DNA of 64,000 nt from an uncultured Eubacteriales bacterium (lineage in GTDB: Bacteria > Bacillota > Clostridia > Christensenellales > Borkfalkiaceae): contig UQPN01000007.1 of the NCBI GenBank assembly GCA_900542935.1, positions 27,935 through 91,934 on the forward strand, given 5' to 3'. Both the position numbers and the translations under genes were made by a program. Shown piece by piece: positions 7,724-16,015 of this stretch. The notes beneath the pieces were generated by a model, which saw only the letters and a program-made list of their open reading frames with translations, was not told where the DNA came from and made no database searches. Numbering within the stretch: the first letter of the stretch is position 1; each line of letters starts with the position of its first letter.

Positions 7724-7824
7724 AATTCGTGAATTTTTTGAAAAGAATTTTCGTTGAAAAATTGTGGATTAAGTTGGTTTGTCTGGCGCTGGCGGTGCTT
7801 GCCGCGATGATGCTGAATATGTAA
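7720..7824 (+). CDS. 34-residue CdaR/YbbR N-terminal-like membrane peptide
   Basis: ATG overlaps the cdaA stop codon (ATGA), which signals translational coupling. The peptide has a basic amphipathic start (NFLKRIFVEKLWIKLV) and one hydrophobic helix (CLALAVLAAMMLNM), then stops. This matches the first 35 residues of CdaR proteins, which continue into three or four extracytoplasmic YbbR domains. The next 240 bp hold no recognisable YbbR coding sequence. It is either a decayed cdaR or a minimal membrane partner of CdaA. Position and composition are solid; function is inference. Confidence 0.7.
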   Translation: MKFVNFLKRIFVEKLWIKLVCLALAVLAAMMLNM

Positions 7825-7996
7825 GTGTTTTTCGGTTTTTCCGCCGCGTTGCCGCGCGGTTTGCCGGGAGACACGGCAGGCGCGGCCTGGCAGCGCGATA
7901 GCGCCGCGTATGATTAGCGCCGCGACAGCGCCGCCCGCCCGGTAGTTGTGCGCCGGGTAGTAGCGCGTCCGCAAAAAAACGGGGTGCCTTTCCGGT

Positions 7997-8025
7997 TTGC
8001 GCGCCGCATATACTGATAGTATAGC
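7997..8025 (+). promoter_or_regulatory. Promoter before aspartate kinase
   Basis: TTGCGC (7997-8002), 17-bp spacer, TATAGC (8020-8025). The preceding stretch 7825-7996 is GC-rich with short GGCGC/GCGCC dyads and no gene. Confidence 0.45.
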
Positions 8026-8063
8026 CGATTCGGCAAAAGACTATCGGGGCGGTAAAAAGCGGC

Positions 8064-8957
8064 ATGGGAAAAATCGTATGCAAATTCGGCGGGACGTCCG
8101 TGGCGGACGGGAACGCGGCAAAGCGCGTGCAGGCAATTATAAAAAGCAACGAGGCGCGACGATACATCGTGGTTTCGGCGCCCGGAAAGCGATTCGAAGG
8201 CGATACGAAAATTACGGACGTATTGTATGCGGCGGCGGGAGCGGCGAAAGAAAACCGCTCAGGCGATTTTAAACGGGCGTTCGGCGAGGTTTGCGGCAGG
8301 TTTTTATCGCTTGCCAGAGAAACGGCGGCGGACGGGCGGTTTTTAAACGGGCTGAAAGCGGAACTGGACGGCATAGAGGAGAAAATTTTTCGGGGCGGGA
8401 ACGAGGCATACGCGGCTTCGCGCGGGGAATATCTTTCGGCGAAAATTTTCGCGTATCTTCTGGGCATGCCGTTTGCGGACGCGGAAGAAACGATACGCTT
8501 TTCCCCCGACGGACGGTTGGACGAAAAGACGTACGAAATCGTGCGCGGGCGGCTTTGCGGCATGAAGCGCGCGGTGATTCCCGGTTTTTACGGCGCGGAC
8601 GCGCAAGGCGGTATACATACGTTTCCCCGCGGCGGCGGGGATATTACGGGGGCGGTGATTGCGCGGGGCGTGCGTGCCGACCTGTACGAAAACTGGACGG
8701 ACGTAAGCGGCGTGTTTGCGGATAACCCGAAAACGCAGCCGCGGACGGCGGCGCTGCCGTTTTTAACGTATGCGGAATTTGCGGCGCGGTTCCGCTGGGA
8801 ATCGGGTGCGGGCGTACTGCACGGCGAAGCGGCGGAGATTGCCTGCGGCGCGGGGATTCCGATACGCGTTTTAAATACGTTCCGCCCGGAGGACGCGGGC
8901 ACGACGATTGCATTTGCGCCGACGGAAATACAGAAAAACACAAAGCTGCGGCTTTGA
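8064..8957 (+). CDS. Aspartate kinase, catalytic domain only
   Basis: A 297-residue amino-acid kinase family protein that would phosphorylate aspartate in the Lys/Thr/Met/diaminopimelate pathway. KFGGTSVAD at residues 7-15 is the aspartate kinase nucleotide/substrate signature. GGGDITGAVIARGVRADLYENWTDVSGV near 190-218 is the second hallmark, with the aspartate-binding and gamma-phosphate contacts. LPFLTYAEFAARFRWESGAGVLHGEA matches the conserved region at the end of the kinase fold. Typical enzymes (400-450 residues) continue with two ACT domains for feedback inhibition; here the protein ends directly after the kinase domain. It should therefore not respond to lysine or threonine by that route. 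Confidence 0.9.
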   Translation: MGKIVCKFGGTSVADGNAAKRVQAIIKSNEARRYIVVSAPGKRFEGDTKITDVLYAAAGAAKENRSGDFKRAFGEVCGRFLSLARETAADGRFLNGLKAELDGIEEKIFRGGNEAYAASRGEYLSAKIFAYLLGMPFADAEETIRFSPDGRLDEKTYEIVRGRLCGMKRAVIPGFYGADAQGGIHTFPRGGGDITGAVIARGVRADLYENWTDVSGVFADNPKTQPRTAALPFLTYAEFAARFRWESGAGVLHGEAAEIACGAGIPIRVLNTFRPEDAGTTIAFAPTEIQKNTKLRL

Positions 8958-8982
8958 ATATATACGAAAAAGAGGTTGGATT

Positions 8983-9822
8983 ATGAAAACTTTTGAAGTG
9001 GATTTAAAAAAAGAATACGGCACGGAAGGCGGTAAGCTGACGGCGATTTTATGCGGCGACATATACGACGACCCCGCGGCGAACGAAGCGTGGACAAGAC
9101 CTGCCGTCATTGTGGTGCCGGGCGGGGCATACTGGATGGTGAGCAAGCGCGAGGGAGAACCTGTGGCTTCCGGATTTTTTGCGCGCGGATTTCAGACGTT
9201 TATTTTAACGTATCTGACGGCTTCGGACGGCGAATATGCGTACCCCGAACAGCTGACGGAGCTTGCCGCAGCGACGGACTATGTTAAAAAGCACGCGAAG
9301 GAAATGCACGTAAACCCCGACGAGGTGTTTGCGGTGGGATTTTCCGCGGGCGGACATCTGACGGCGGACCTTGCCGCGGAGTGGCAGAATATCGAAGAGA
9401 TTACCGGGAAGAAACTGAATTGCAAGCCGTTGGCCGTGGGGCTTTCGTACGCCGTAATTTCCGCGAAAACGGGGTATGCCGGTTCGCACGAGAATTTGTT
9501 GCAGGGCTATACCGAAGAGGCGAAAACGGAGCTTCTGAAAAAGCTGAATCTGGACGAAGCGGTTTCGGAGAACACGCCGCCCGCGTTCCTTTGGACGACG
9601 GCGGAAGATGACTGCGTGCCTTCGGAAAATTCGCTGCTGTTTGCGTTGCAGCTGGCGAAGCGCAAGATTCCGTACGAATTGCACGTGTATCCGCAGGGAC
9701 ACCACGGCGCGAGCACGTGCGATATGGAAGTGAATGCCGAAAACGCATGGCTGAAACGCAATTCGCGCTGGCTGGACGATTGCGCCTGCTTCTTCCGTCT
9801 GTTTACGAAAGAGAAGTTTTAA
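8983..9822 (+). CDS. Alpha/beta hydrolase, esterase/lipase (BD-FAE-like)
   Basis: A 279-residue cytoplasmic serine hydrolase. VVPGGAYWMVS supplies the oxyanion-hole loop (HGGG-like). VGFSAGGHL at about residues 111-119 is the nucleophile elbow with the catalytic Ser. TTAEDDCVP carries the acid and YPQGHHGAS the catalytic His. The overall layout resembles bacterial feruloyl/acetylxylan-esterase-like enzymes of the BD-FAE group. ATG 8983 is chosen because AGAGG sits 10 nt upstream; a longer reading to 8908 would run back into the aspartate kinase gene. No signal peptide. The substrate could be an acetylated sugar, which would fit the glycan loci downstream, but this is inference. Confidence 0.85.
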   Translation: MKTFEVDLKKEYGTEGGKLTAILCGDIYDDPAANEAWTRPAVIVVPGGAYWMVSKREGEPVASGFFARGFQTFILTYLTASDGEYAYPEQLTELAAATDYVKKHAKEMHVNPDEVFAVGFSAGGHLTADLAAEWQNIEEITGKKLNCKPLAVGLSYAVISAKTGYAGSHENLLQGYTEEAKTELLKKLNLDEAVSENTPPAFLWTTAEDDCVPSENSLLFALQLAKRKIPYELHVYPQGHHGASTCDMEVNAENAWLKRNSRWLDDCACFFRLFTKEKF

Positions 9823-9867
9823 TATGAAACAATGATAAGCATTACGCTATATAATGAGTGATTAAAA

Positions 9868-10536
9868 GTGAAGAAATCAAAAACAAAATTATTCTTTATT
9901 TGTTTGGTTTGTGGGGTAATATTTCTCTTGGTTGGCATTTATTTAACTTCGCGGACATCGGAGTTTAAGAAAAATGGAAAAACAACGCAAGCGGAAATTG
10001 TTCTCATTGAAAAGAATTATGACTCAAAAGGCAGAGAGGAAATATCTGTTTACGTAAAATATACTGTTCAAAATACCACATATACAAGAGAGTTGGATTA
10101 TTATTCTGACGGACTGCGCGAAGGGGATATGATAACAATATCGTACTTACCTAATAATCCAAGTAAAATAACTTATTCTAAATTCAATACAATCCCGCAA
10201 ACTTTATTTTTTGTTGGTGGTAGTATATGTATTATTTGCAGTATTGCTTGTCTTGTTGCAATAGTTATCAATAAATTTAATTGCAATAAATCGAAAGGAA
10301 ACAGATTAATTGCTATAATAAAGGAATTTGATTATCGTCAGAATTTACGTGTTTTTGGAAAACATCCGGCGAGTCTTGTTTGCGTGGATAGTATAGGGAA
10401 TTATTATAAAACCCGGTTTTTATATGACAAGCAAAAGATGATCGCGGTTGGAAGTTTTGTTGTTGTATATGTAGATGAAGAAAATTCAAAGAAATATTTT
10501 ATTGATATAAATTCAATAAATAATATCTGCAAATAA
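9868..10536 (+). CDS. DUF3592-like membrane protein, AT-rich
   Basis: A 222-residue protein with one N-terminal helix (LFFICLVCGVIFLLVGIYL), an extracytoplasmic beta domain with KTTQAEIVLIEKNYDSKG and EISVYVKYTVQNTTYTREL typical of DUF3592, and a second helix (LFFVGGSICIICSIACLVAIV). A C-terminal cytoplasmic beta domain follows. Start is GTG 9868; a TATAAT at 9850-9855 lies so close that the untranslated leader would be only about 6 nt. The gene is markedly AT-richer than its neighbours, which suggests recent acquisition. Function unknown. Confidence 0.75.
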   Translation: MKKSKTKLFFICLVCGVIFLLVGIYLTSRTSEFKKNGKTTQAEIVLIEKNYDSKGREEISVYVKYTVQNTTYTRELDYYSDGLREGDMITISYLPNNPSKITYSKFNTIPQTLFFVGGSICIICSIACLVAIVINKFNCNKSKGNRLIAIIKEFDYRQNLRVFGKHPASLVCVDSIGNYYKTRFLYDKQKMIAVGSFVVVYVDEENSKKYFIDINSINNICK

Positions 10537-10596
10537 AAGTCAAGTAGAAAACAATAAATTTAAAAAATTTTTAAGCGTAAAAAGTGTGAGCAAAAA

Positions 10597-11030
10597 GCGG
10601 CAACGGAAAACAAGTTGCGCCCCTCATTCGTCGCCGTGCGGCGACACCGGGCTGCCGTTCGGTTACGAACTGCCCCTCATTCGTCAAGGCTACGCCTTGC
10701 CACCTTCCCCCCGGGGGGAAGGCTCAATTTAAGGCAAGGATTTCCGCTACCGTAGGTTTTTTCGCGCTTTTCTCGCCCAAGAGAAAAAGCGAAAAAGTGG
10801 AAAGCCGAGAAGCGGCAACGGAAAACAAGTTATGCCCCTCATCCGTCGCCGTGCGGCGACACCGGGCTGCCGTTCGGTTGCGAACCGCCCCTCATTCGTC
10901 AAGGCTACGCCTTGCCACCTTCCCCCCGAGGGGAAGGCTGAATTTAAGGCAAAGATTCCCGCTACCGTAGGGTTTTTCGCGCTTTTCTCGCCCAAGAGAA
11001 AAAGCGAAAAAGGGGAGAGCAAAGAAGCGG
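10597..11030. repeat. Tandem duplication of a ~215-bp repeat-rich block
   Basis: Copy one runs from about 10597 to 10811 and copy two from 10812 to 11030. Each carries GCGGCAACGGAAAACAAGTT, CCCCTCAT.CGTCGCCGTGCG, GGGCTGCCGTTCGGTT, CCCCTCATTCGTCAAGGC, a TTCCCCCC..GGGGAA palindrome, GCTACCGTAGG and a CTTTTCTCG/CGAGAAAAG-like inverted pair. The copies differ by scattered substitutions. No gene is apparent in 10537-11072. Confidence 0.88.
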
Positions 11031-11072
11031 AGATTTTTTAAATACGGATTCAAACGGAGTAAACAGGAATAA

Positions 11073-11825
11073 ATGCTGAATCAATTTTCAAGAACAGAGC
11101 TGTTGCTTGGCAATGAAGCAATGAAAAAACTTACCGGAGCGCGCGTCGCCGTCTTCGGCATAGGCGGAGTGGGCGGCTATACCGTGGAAGCGCTGGTGCG
11201 TTCCGGTTTAGGCGCGATAGATTTAATCGACGACGATAAAGTTTGCCTCACAAATATAAACCGGCAGATTTTTGCTACCCGTAAAACCGTCGGAAAATAT
11301 AAAGTAGACGTTGCCGCCGAAAGGATTCACGAGATAAACCCCGATACGGTTGTGAATACCTATAAAACCTTTTATACGCCCGAAACGGCGGGAGAGTTCG
11401 ATTTTTCGAAGTATGACTATGTGGTTGACGCGATTGATACCGTAACGGGAAAAATCGCGCTTGTCATGAACGCGAATGCCGCCGGTACCCCGATTATCAG
11501 TTCTATGGGCGCGGGGAATAAAATGGACCCCACGGCTTTTGAAGTGGCGGATATTTATAAAACTTCGGTGTGTCCGCTGGCAAAGGTGATGCGGCGCGAA
11601 CTTAAGCGCCGAGGCGTTAAAAAATTAAAGGTTGTGTATTCCAAAGAGCCGCCGATGACGCCGATTGAGGATATGTCGATCAGTTGTCGGGAGAACTGCA
11701 TCTGTCCGCCGGGAACGGTTCGGAAATGCACGCAGCGCCGACAGGTGCCGGGCAGCAACGCGTTTGTGCCGTCGGTGGCGGGGCTGATCATTGCGGGAGA
11801 AGTGATTAAGGATCTGATTCGATAA
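11073..11825 (+). CDS. tcdA: tRNA threonylcarbamoyladenosine dehydratase TcdA
   Basis: A 250-residue E1/ThiF-superfamily enzyme that uses ATP to dehydrate t6A37 to its cyclic form (ct6A) in tRNAs reading ANN codons. Family marks are NQFSRTELLLGNEAM at the start, the nucleotide-binding loop VFGIGGVGGYTVEALVRSG (about 26-44), the DDDKVCLTNINRQIFA segment with the adenylate-contacting Arg and Asp, and CVVDAIDT-type VDAIDTVTGK near 126. The C-terminal GSNAFVPSVAGLIIAGEV is standard for TcdA. AGGA precedes the ATG at good spacing. It is followed by a strong bidirectional terminator and stands alone. Confidence 0.95.
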   Translation: MLNQFSRTELLLGNEAMKKLTGARVAVFGIGGVGGYTVEALVRSGLGAIDLIDDDKVCLTNINRQIFATRKTVGKYKVDVAAERIHEINPDTVVNTYKTFYTPETAGEFDFSKYDYVVDAIDTVTGKIALVMNANAAGTPIISSMGAGNKMDPTAFEVADIYKTSVCPLAKVMRRELKRRGVKKLKVVYSKEPPMTPIEDMSISCRENCICPPGTVRKCTQRRQVPGSNAFVPSVAGLIIAGEVIKDLIR

Positions 11826-11876
11826 AAAGCAGAAGTGCCGATTCGGCGAAAATCGAATCGTTTGGTTGAAGTTTGA

Positions 11877-11917
11877 CAAAAATCCGGCTTGCGTAAACAG
11901 CGCAAGCCGGATTTTGT
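11877..11917 (+). terminator. Bidirectional intrinsic terminator between tcdA and the feo operon
   Basis: AATCCGGCTTGCG (11881-11893) pairs perfectly with CGCAAGCCGGATT (11901-11913) across a 7-nt loop. A-run on the left and TTTG on the right let it serve both converging genes. Confidence 0.85.
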
Positions 11918-12022
11918 TGTGTTGTCATTGTTGTTTGAGTTTTCGGGAAACCTCTCTCGGCTTGTCGTTCGCCATTCTGCGAGGCAAGCGATAGAAGGGG
12001 AGCGTGAGAGATTTACCGGATT

Positions 12023-12370
12023 TTATTTTTCCTCGCGGGGGGCTTGTTGTTGCGCGGGGGAATCCGTTGCGGCGGGCGTCGTTTGTTGTGCCTCTTGTTG
12101 TGCCGTTGCGGCGGCTTTTGCTGCCTGCCGTACCGCTTCTTTTGCCGCAAGACGTTGTTTCGCCTCTTCCATCATTTTCTGTTGTTCTTCGGGAGAAACG
12201 CAGCCGCCGTGGCATTTGCCGCACAGCGCGCAGCTCTTGCAGCCCGCGCCGCAAGAGGATTTGCCCTGTTTTTTATCTTTAATCAGTTTTACGGCGATTG
12301 CCGCAAGCGCCGCGAATAAAATCACGGAGATAATGATTGTTGCCGGGTTGTTCCGAATCCATTGCCACAT
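12023..12370 (-). CDS. FeoB-associated Cys-rich membrane protein
   Basis: A 115-residue protein with one N-terminal helix (TIIISVILFAALAAIAVKLI) followed by a Cys-rich segment CGAGCKSCALCGKCHGGC at about residues 40-57. It ends in an Ala/Gln-rich low-complexity tail. The family (PF12669) is found next to feoB in Firmicutes and is thought to assist ferrous iron uptake; its mechanism is not established. It is the last gene of the feo operon. Between it and feoB lie 406 bp of repeats. Confidence 0.88.
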   Translation of the reverse strand: MWQWIRNNPATIIISVILFAALAAIAVKLIKDKKQGKSSCGAGCKSCALCGKCHGGCVSPEEQQKMMEEAKQRLAAKEAVRQAAKAAATAQQEAQQTTPAATDSPAQQQAPREEK

Positions 12371-12475
12371 AAAAAGAACCTCCTTAGTTTATTGTAAGTA
12401 TTTTTTCTGCATTTTAAACGGTTTGAAAAAGTGTATTTTTTGCAGACATGCAGGGGGGGGGGATAAGTTTTAAGC

Positions 12476-12700
12476 AGACCTCTCTCGGCTCGCGGTTGCT
12501 CGCCACTCTCCCCAAAGGGGAAAGCAAGTGTTGAAGTTGCTCGCCGCTCTGCTTGCGGGGATGCGGATAACGACACCCCTCACCGCCTTGCTTCGCAAGG
12601 AGCCTCCCCCCAAGGGGAAGCTGCGAAAAGACGGAGAATTGAAACAGACCGCTATCGGTTCGCATTCGCTCGCCGCTCTCCCCAAAGGGGAAAGCAAGGG
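12476..12700. repeat. Cluster of palindromic repeats between feoB and the Cys-rich gene
   Basis: Two units of the form GACC.CT.TCGG...GCTCGCC.CTCTCCCCAAAGGGGAAAGC (12476-12530 and 12646-12700) flank one of the type CCCCTCACCGCCTTGCTTCG..AAGG..CTCCCCCCAAGGGGAAG (12571-12628). A partial unit (ACCTCTCTCGGCTTGTCG) recurs at 11949-11966. A run of ten G lies at 12453-12462. No gene is seen in 12371-12776. Confidence 0.8.
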
Positions 12701-12776
12701 ACGGCGGTTTGTATTTGCCGATAAAGAAATCCTCTCCCCGAAAGTTGCGGATTCGGGGAGAGGGGAAAAGCAGGGA

Positions 12777-15317
12777 TTATTTCGTTACTTTTACCTTTTG
12801 TTCAAGGTGTTCCGCTTCTTTATAGGGGCGCACCAGCAGGTACACGATGCCCGCAATCAGCGCAAGGGCGATGATGAACGTAAGCACGCCTACGAAGCCG
12901 CCTACCGCGTTATGATTGAACATAGAGAACACGTTGTAGAAGATGAACGAAATCACATACGCAAAGCCGCATTGATATCCGATGGCGCCCCATGTCCATT
13001 TCGGGTTGTTCATTTCACGCTTGATTGCGCCGATTGCCGCGAAGCAGGGTGCGCAAAGCAGGTTGAAGATAAGGAACGAATAGCCGCTGATCTTCGTGAA
13101 CGCCGCAGCGATTCCTGCGCTGTCGCCGTAGAGAATACCCATCGTGGCAACGATGTTTTCTTTTGCCACAAGTCCCGTAACCGAAGCCACGGTTGCCTGC
13201 CAGTTGCCGAATCCGAGAGGAGCAAAAATCCATTTCAGCGCGTTGCCGATCTTCGCGAGAATGCTGCCGTCGATGGCCTCTTCGTCGAGAAGTCCGAACG
13301 AGCCTTCCGCCCAGCCGAAGCGGCTCAAGAACCAGATAACCACGGTGGAAAGCAGAATGATCGTGCCCGCTTTCTTGATGAACGACCAGCCTCTTTCCCA
13401 CATGCTGCGAAGCACGTTCTTCACAGAGGGAAGGTGGTATGCGGGAAGCTCCATAACGAACGGAGCGGGATCGCCCGCGAAGGCCTTCGTCTTTTTAAGA
13501 ATGATACCGGAAATAATGATGGCGCCCATACCGAGGAAGTACGCCGAGGGGGCAACCCACCATGCGCCGCCGAACACAATGCCCGCGATCATCGCGATGA
13601 ACGGTACTTTCGCGCCGCAGGGGATGAACGTCGTCGTCATAATCGTCATACGTCTGTCGCGCTCGCTTTCAATCGTACGCGAAGCCATGATGCCGGGGAT
13701 ACCGCAGCCCGTGCCGATCAGCATGGGGATAAACGATTTGCCGGACAAGCCGAATTTACGGAAGATTCTATCGAGTACGAACGCGATACGCGCCATGTAG
13801 CCGCAGCCTTCGAGAAAAGCAAGGAAGATGAAAAGTACGAAAATCTGAGGGACGAAACCGAGCACCGCGCCTACGCCGCCGATGATGCCGTCGACGAGAA
13901 GGCTTTGCAGCCAAGCCGCGCAACCCGCTTTTTCAAGCCCTTCGGTGGCAAGCGCGGGGATACCCATCACCCATACGCCGTAATTCGCGGGATCGGGCTC
14001 CGCAAACTCGTATTCGACGAGAATGTCGTTTACCATGGTAAGGGAATAGGGGGCATCTTTCGTGGTAACGTTGTAGTAAGCGGTTTTTTCGCTTTCCACA
14101 AGCGTTTCTTCGTCGGTTACGGTGTAGGTGATTTCCGCATAGCCGTCAAGCGTTTTCACGTCCTCTACAAATTTCGCAACCGCCGTTTTTGCCGCTTCCG
14201 CATCGAAATTTTCGTTTTCGGAATCGATTGCCGCTTCTAAAGATTCGGTGTTGTAGCCTTTTTCTTTCGCAAAGTCTATGTAAGCGGAAAGCACTTCGTC
14301 GGCGCCGCCGTAATCTTCGGAAGCCGTTTCGTATTTGCTCTGACCGATGCCGAGAAGGTGGAAGCCGTCGCCGAACACGCCGTCGTTCACCCAGTCGGTA
14401 GCCCAGCCGCCCACCGTGGTTACGGAAATGAAGTATACAAGGAACATAATCACCGCGAAAATGGGAAGCGCCCAGATACGGTGCGTTAAAACGCGGTCGA
14501 TTTTATCGGACGTGGTCATTTTTATCTTGCTCTTCTTTTTATAGCAGGCTTTGATGACTTCGCCGACGAATACGTAGCGCTCGTTGGTGATGATGCTTTC
14601 CGCGTCGTCGTCCAGTTCTTTTTCCGCCGCAACGATGTCGGTTTCGATATGATCGAGCGTTTCCTGAGGCAGGTTGAGTTTCGCGCGCGCCTTTTCGTCG
14701 CGTTCGAAGAGTTTCACCGCGTACCAGCGCTGCTCGTTTTCGGGCAGGTTATGTACCGCCGCTTCTTCGATGTGCGCGATGGCGTGTTCCACAACGCCCG
14801 AATAGGTGTGATGAGGAACGGTTTTACCTGCTTTCGCCGCGGCGATTGCAGCTTCCGCCGCTTCCATGATGCCTTCGTTTTTCAGCGCGGAAATTTCCAC
14901 CACTTTGCAGCCGAGCTGACGGGAAAGTTCGTCGATGTTGATTTTATCACCCGCCTTTCTCACGACGTCCATCATGTTGATGGCGATGACGACGGGCAAG
15001 CCCGCTTCCATCAGCTGCGTGGTAAGATACAGGTTTCTTTCGAGGTTCGAGCCGTCGACGATGTTTAAAATTACGTCCGGCTTTTCGTCGATGAGGTAGT
15101 TACGCGCAACCACTTCTTCGAGGGTGTAGGGGGAAAGCGAATAAATGCCGGGAAGGTCTACCACCGTAACGCCGTCATGTTTTTTCAGCTTGCCTTCTTT
15201 CTTTTCCACGGTAACCCCCGGCCAGTTTCCCACGAATTGGTTCGAGCCGGTGAGGGCGTTGAACAACGTGGTTTTACCGCTGTTGGGATTGCCCGCGAGA
15301 GCAATTCTTAAATCCAT
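12777..15317 (-). CDS. feoB: Ferrous iron transporter FeoB with enlarged extracellular loop
   Basis: An 846-residue GTPase-coupled Fe(II) permease. The G domain shows G1 GNPNSGKT (9-16), G3 VVDLPG, G4 NMMD and G5 SALKNEG, then a GDI-like helical domain. The membrane part contains GFVPQIFVLFIFLAFLEGCGYMARIAF and the signature PMLIGTGCGIPGIMASRT, and a second Gate motif CGAKVPFIAMIAG. Between the first membrane helix (near 290-312) and the LQSLLVDGIIGG segment there are about 140 residues instead of some 30. The extra part is acidic and beta-strand-like (TVTDEETLVESEKTAYYNV), presumably outside the cell. It is the third gene of the minus-strand feo operon. Confidence 0.96.
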   Translation of the reverse strand: MDLRIALAGNPNSGKTTLFNALTGSNQFVGNWPGVTVEKKEGKLKKHDGVTVVDLPGIYSLSPYTLEEVVARNYLIDEKPDVILNIVDGSNLERNLYLTTQLMEAGLPVVIAINMMDVVRKAGDKINIDELSRQLGCKVVEISALKNEGIMEAAEAAIAAAKAGKTVPHHTYSGVVEHAIAHIEEAAVHNLPENEQRWYAVKLFERDEKARAKLNLPQETLDHIETDIVAAEKELDDDAESIITNERYVFVGEVIKACYKKKSKIKMTTSDKIDRVLTHRIWALPIFAVIMFLVYFISVTTVGGWATDWVNDGVFGDGFHLLGIGQSKYETASEDYGGADEVLSAYIDFAKEKGYNTESLEAAIDSENENFDAEAAKTAVAKFVEDVKTLDGYAEITYTVTDEETLVESEKTAYYNVTTKDAPYSLTMVNDILVEYEFAEPDPANYGVWVMGIPALATEGLEKAGCAAWLQSLLVDGIIGGVGAVLGFVPQIFVLFIFLAFLEGCGYMARIAFVLDRIFRKFGLSGKSFIPMLIGTGCGIPGIMASRTIESERDRRMTIMTTTFIPCGAKVPFIAMIAGIVFGGAWWVAPSAYFLGMGAIIISGIILKKTKAFAGDPAPFVMELPAYHLPSVKNVLRSMWERGWSFIKKAGTIILLSTVVIWFLSRFGWAEGSFGLLDEEAIDGSILAKIGNALKWIFAPLGFGNWQATVASVTGLVAKENIVATMGILYGDSAGIAAAFTKISGYSFLIFNLLCAPCFAAIGAIKREMNNPKWTWGAIGYQCGFAYVISFIFYNVFSMFNHNAVGGFVGVLTFIIALALIAGIVYLLVRPYKEAEHLEQKVKVTK

Positions 15318-15373
15318 ATAGGTGCCTCCGTTTTGATTTTTTAATGATTTCCGAATTTGGTTTTTAAAAGCGC

Positions 15374-15607
15374 TTACGCCTGAACTTCTTCCACAAGAAT
15401 TTTTTCGGCGTCGGCTTTACGAAGAGAAAGCTCGTAATCGCGAAGCGTAATCTGAATGGGATCGCCGAGGGGGGCTACCTTTCTTATGACGAGCACGGTG
15501 CCTTTCGTGATGCCCATATCCATAATCCGCCGTTTGATTGCGCCTTCGCCTTCGATTTTTACTACTTTGAGCGACGAGCCGATTTTGCTTTCTTTCAACG
15601 TCTGCAT
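15374..15607 (-). CDS. feoA: FeoA domain protein (downstream copy)
   Basis: A 77-residue SH3-like FeoA protein. KVVKIEGEGAIKRRIMDMGITKGTVLVIRKVAPLGDPIQITLRDYELSLR includes the conserved R(L/M)xxMGI and APLGDP motifs. It is thought to bind FeoB and modulate its GTPase and transport activity. It lies 56 bp upstream of feoB with an AGGAGA-type site (complement of TCTCCT at 15614-15619). Confidence 0.93.
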   Translation of the reverse strand: MQTLKESKIGSSLKVVKIEGEGAIKRRIMDMGITKGTVLVIRKVAPLGDPIQITLRDYELSLRKADAEKILVEEVQA

Positions 15608-15676
15608 TGTGTTTTCTCCTTATACAGTTTTTTTATTTTTTCCGATTTTGCAAAGCGGCGCTGCCGCAGGGCGCAA

Positions 15677-15889
15677 TTATATGTAAATTTTCTGCGCCAT
15701 TTCTTTGGCAAGCGCCACGCGCGTATCTTTTACGTTTACAATCACGTTGCCCGCCATGGAGGTTACCACCGTAACGGTGCCGCCTACCACGAAGCCGAGG
15801 TCGGAAAGGTGCTTTTTCATTTCGGGCAATCCGCCGATTTTTTTGATAATGTTTTCTTCGCCTGCGTTCGCCATCAATAAAGGCATCAT
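15677..15889 (-). CDS. feoA: FeoA domain protein (upstream copy)
   Basis: A 70-residue FeoA-type protein, first gene of the operon. LPEMKKHLSDLGFVVGGTVTVVTSMAGNVIVNVKDTRVALAKEMAQKI is the shorter FeoA variant with a LGFxxG motif and a C-terminal helix (AKEMAQKI). Two diverged feoA genes before feoB is a frequent Clostridial arrangement. A promoter with operator lies 75-125 bp upstream. Confidence 0.92.
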   Translation of the reverse strand: MMPLLMANAGEENIIKKIGGLPEMKKHLSDLGFVVGGTVTVVTSMAGNVIVNVKDTRVALAKEMAQKIYI

Positions 15890-15927
15890 TTCTTTTTTAG
15901 CTCCTGTGTTTTCGTTTGTCGCGTTTT

Positions 15928-16015
15928 GGTTGCTTTTCGCTAACCGAATGAAGGATTTATAGGTTAGCCCTCGCTAACCATTATCTATTATATGCAAATA
16001 TGATAAGTTTGTCAA
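15928..16015 (-). promoter_or_regulatory. feo operon promoter with two inverted-repeat operators
   Basis: On the minus strand, TTGACA (complement of 16010-16015), a 17-bp spacer and TATAAT (complement of 15987-15992) form a perfect consensus promoter. GGTTAGC (15962-15968) and GCTAACC (15973-15979) form a perfect 7-bp inverted repeat over the transcription start. A second, imperfect pair is GGTTGC (15928-15933) and GCTAACC (15939-15945). Half-sites match the AGGTTAG/CTAACCT halves of DtxR/IdeR boxes but with a longer centre. The DtxR-family protein coded at 17175 is the obvious candidate repressor. Confidence 0.75.

Noticed and set aside
10597..11030. CRISPR array
   Set aside because: Only two long units with no short regularly spaced repeats or unique spacers, and no cas gene in the window.
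12528..14240. 570-codon plus-strand open frame across the end of feoB
   Set aside because: It is antisense to the clearly conserved FeoB frame, has a His/Arg/Asp-rich composition typical of mirror frames, and no family resemblance.
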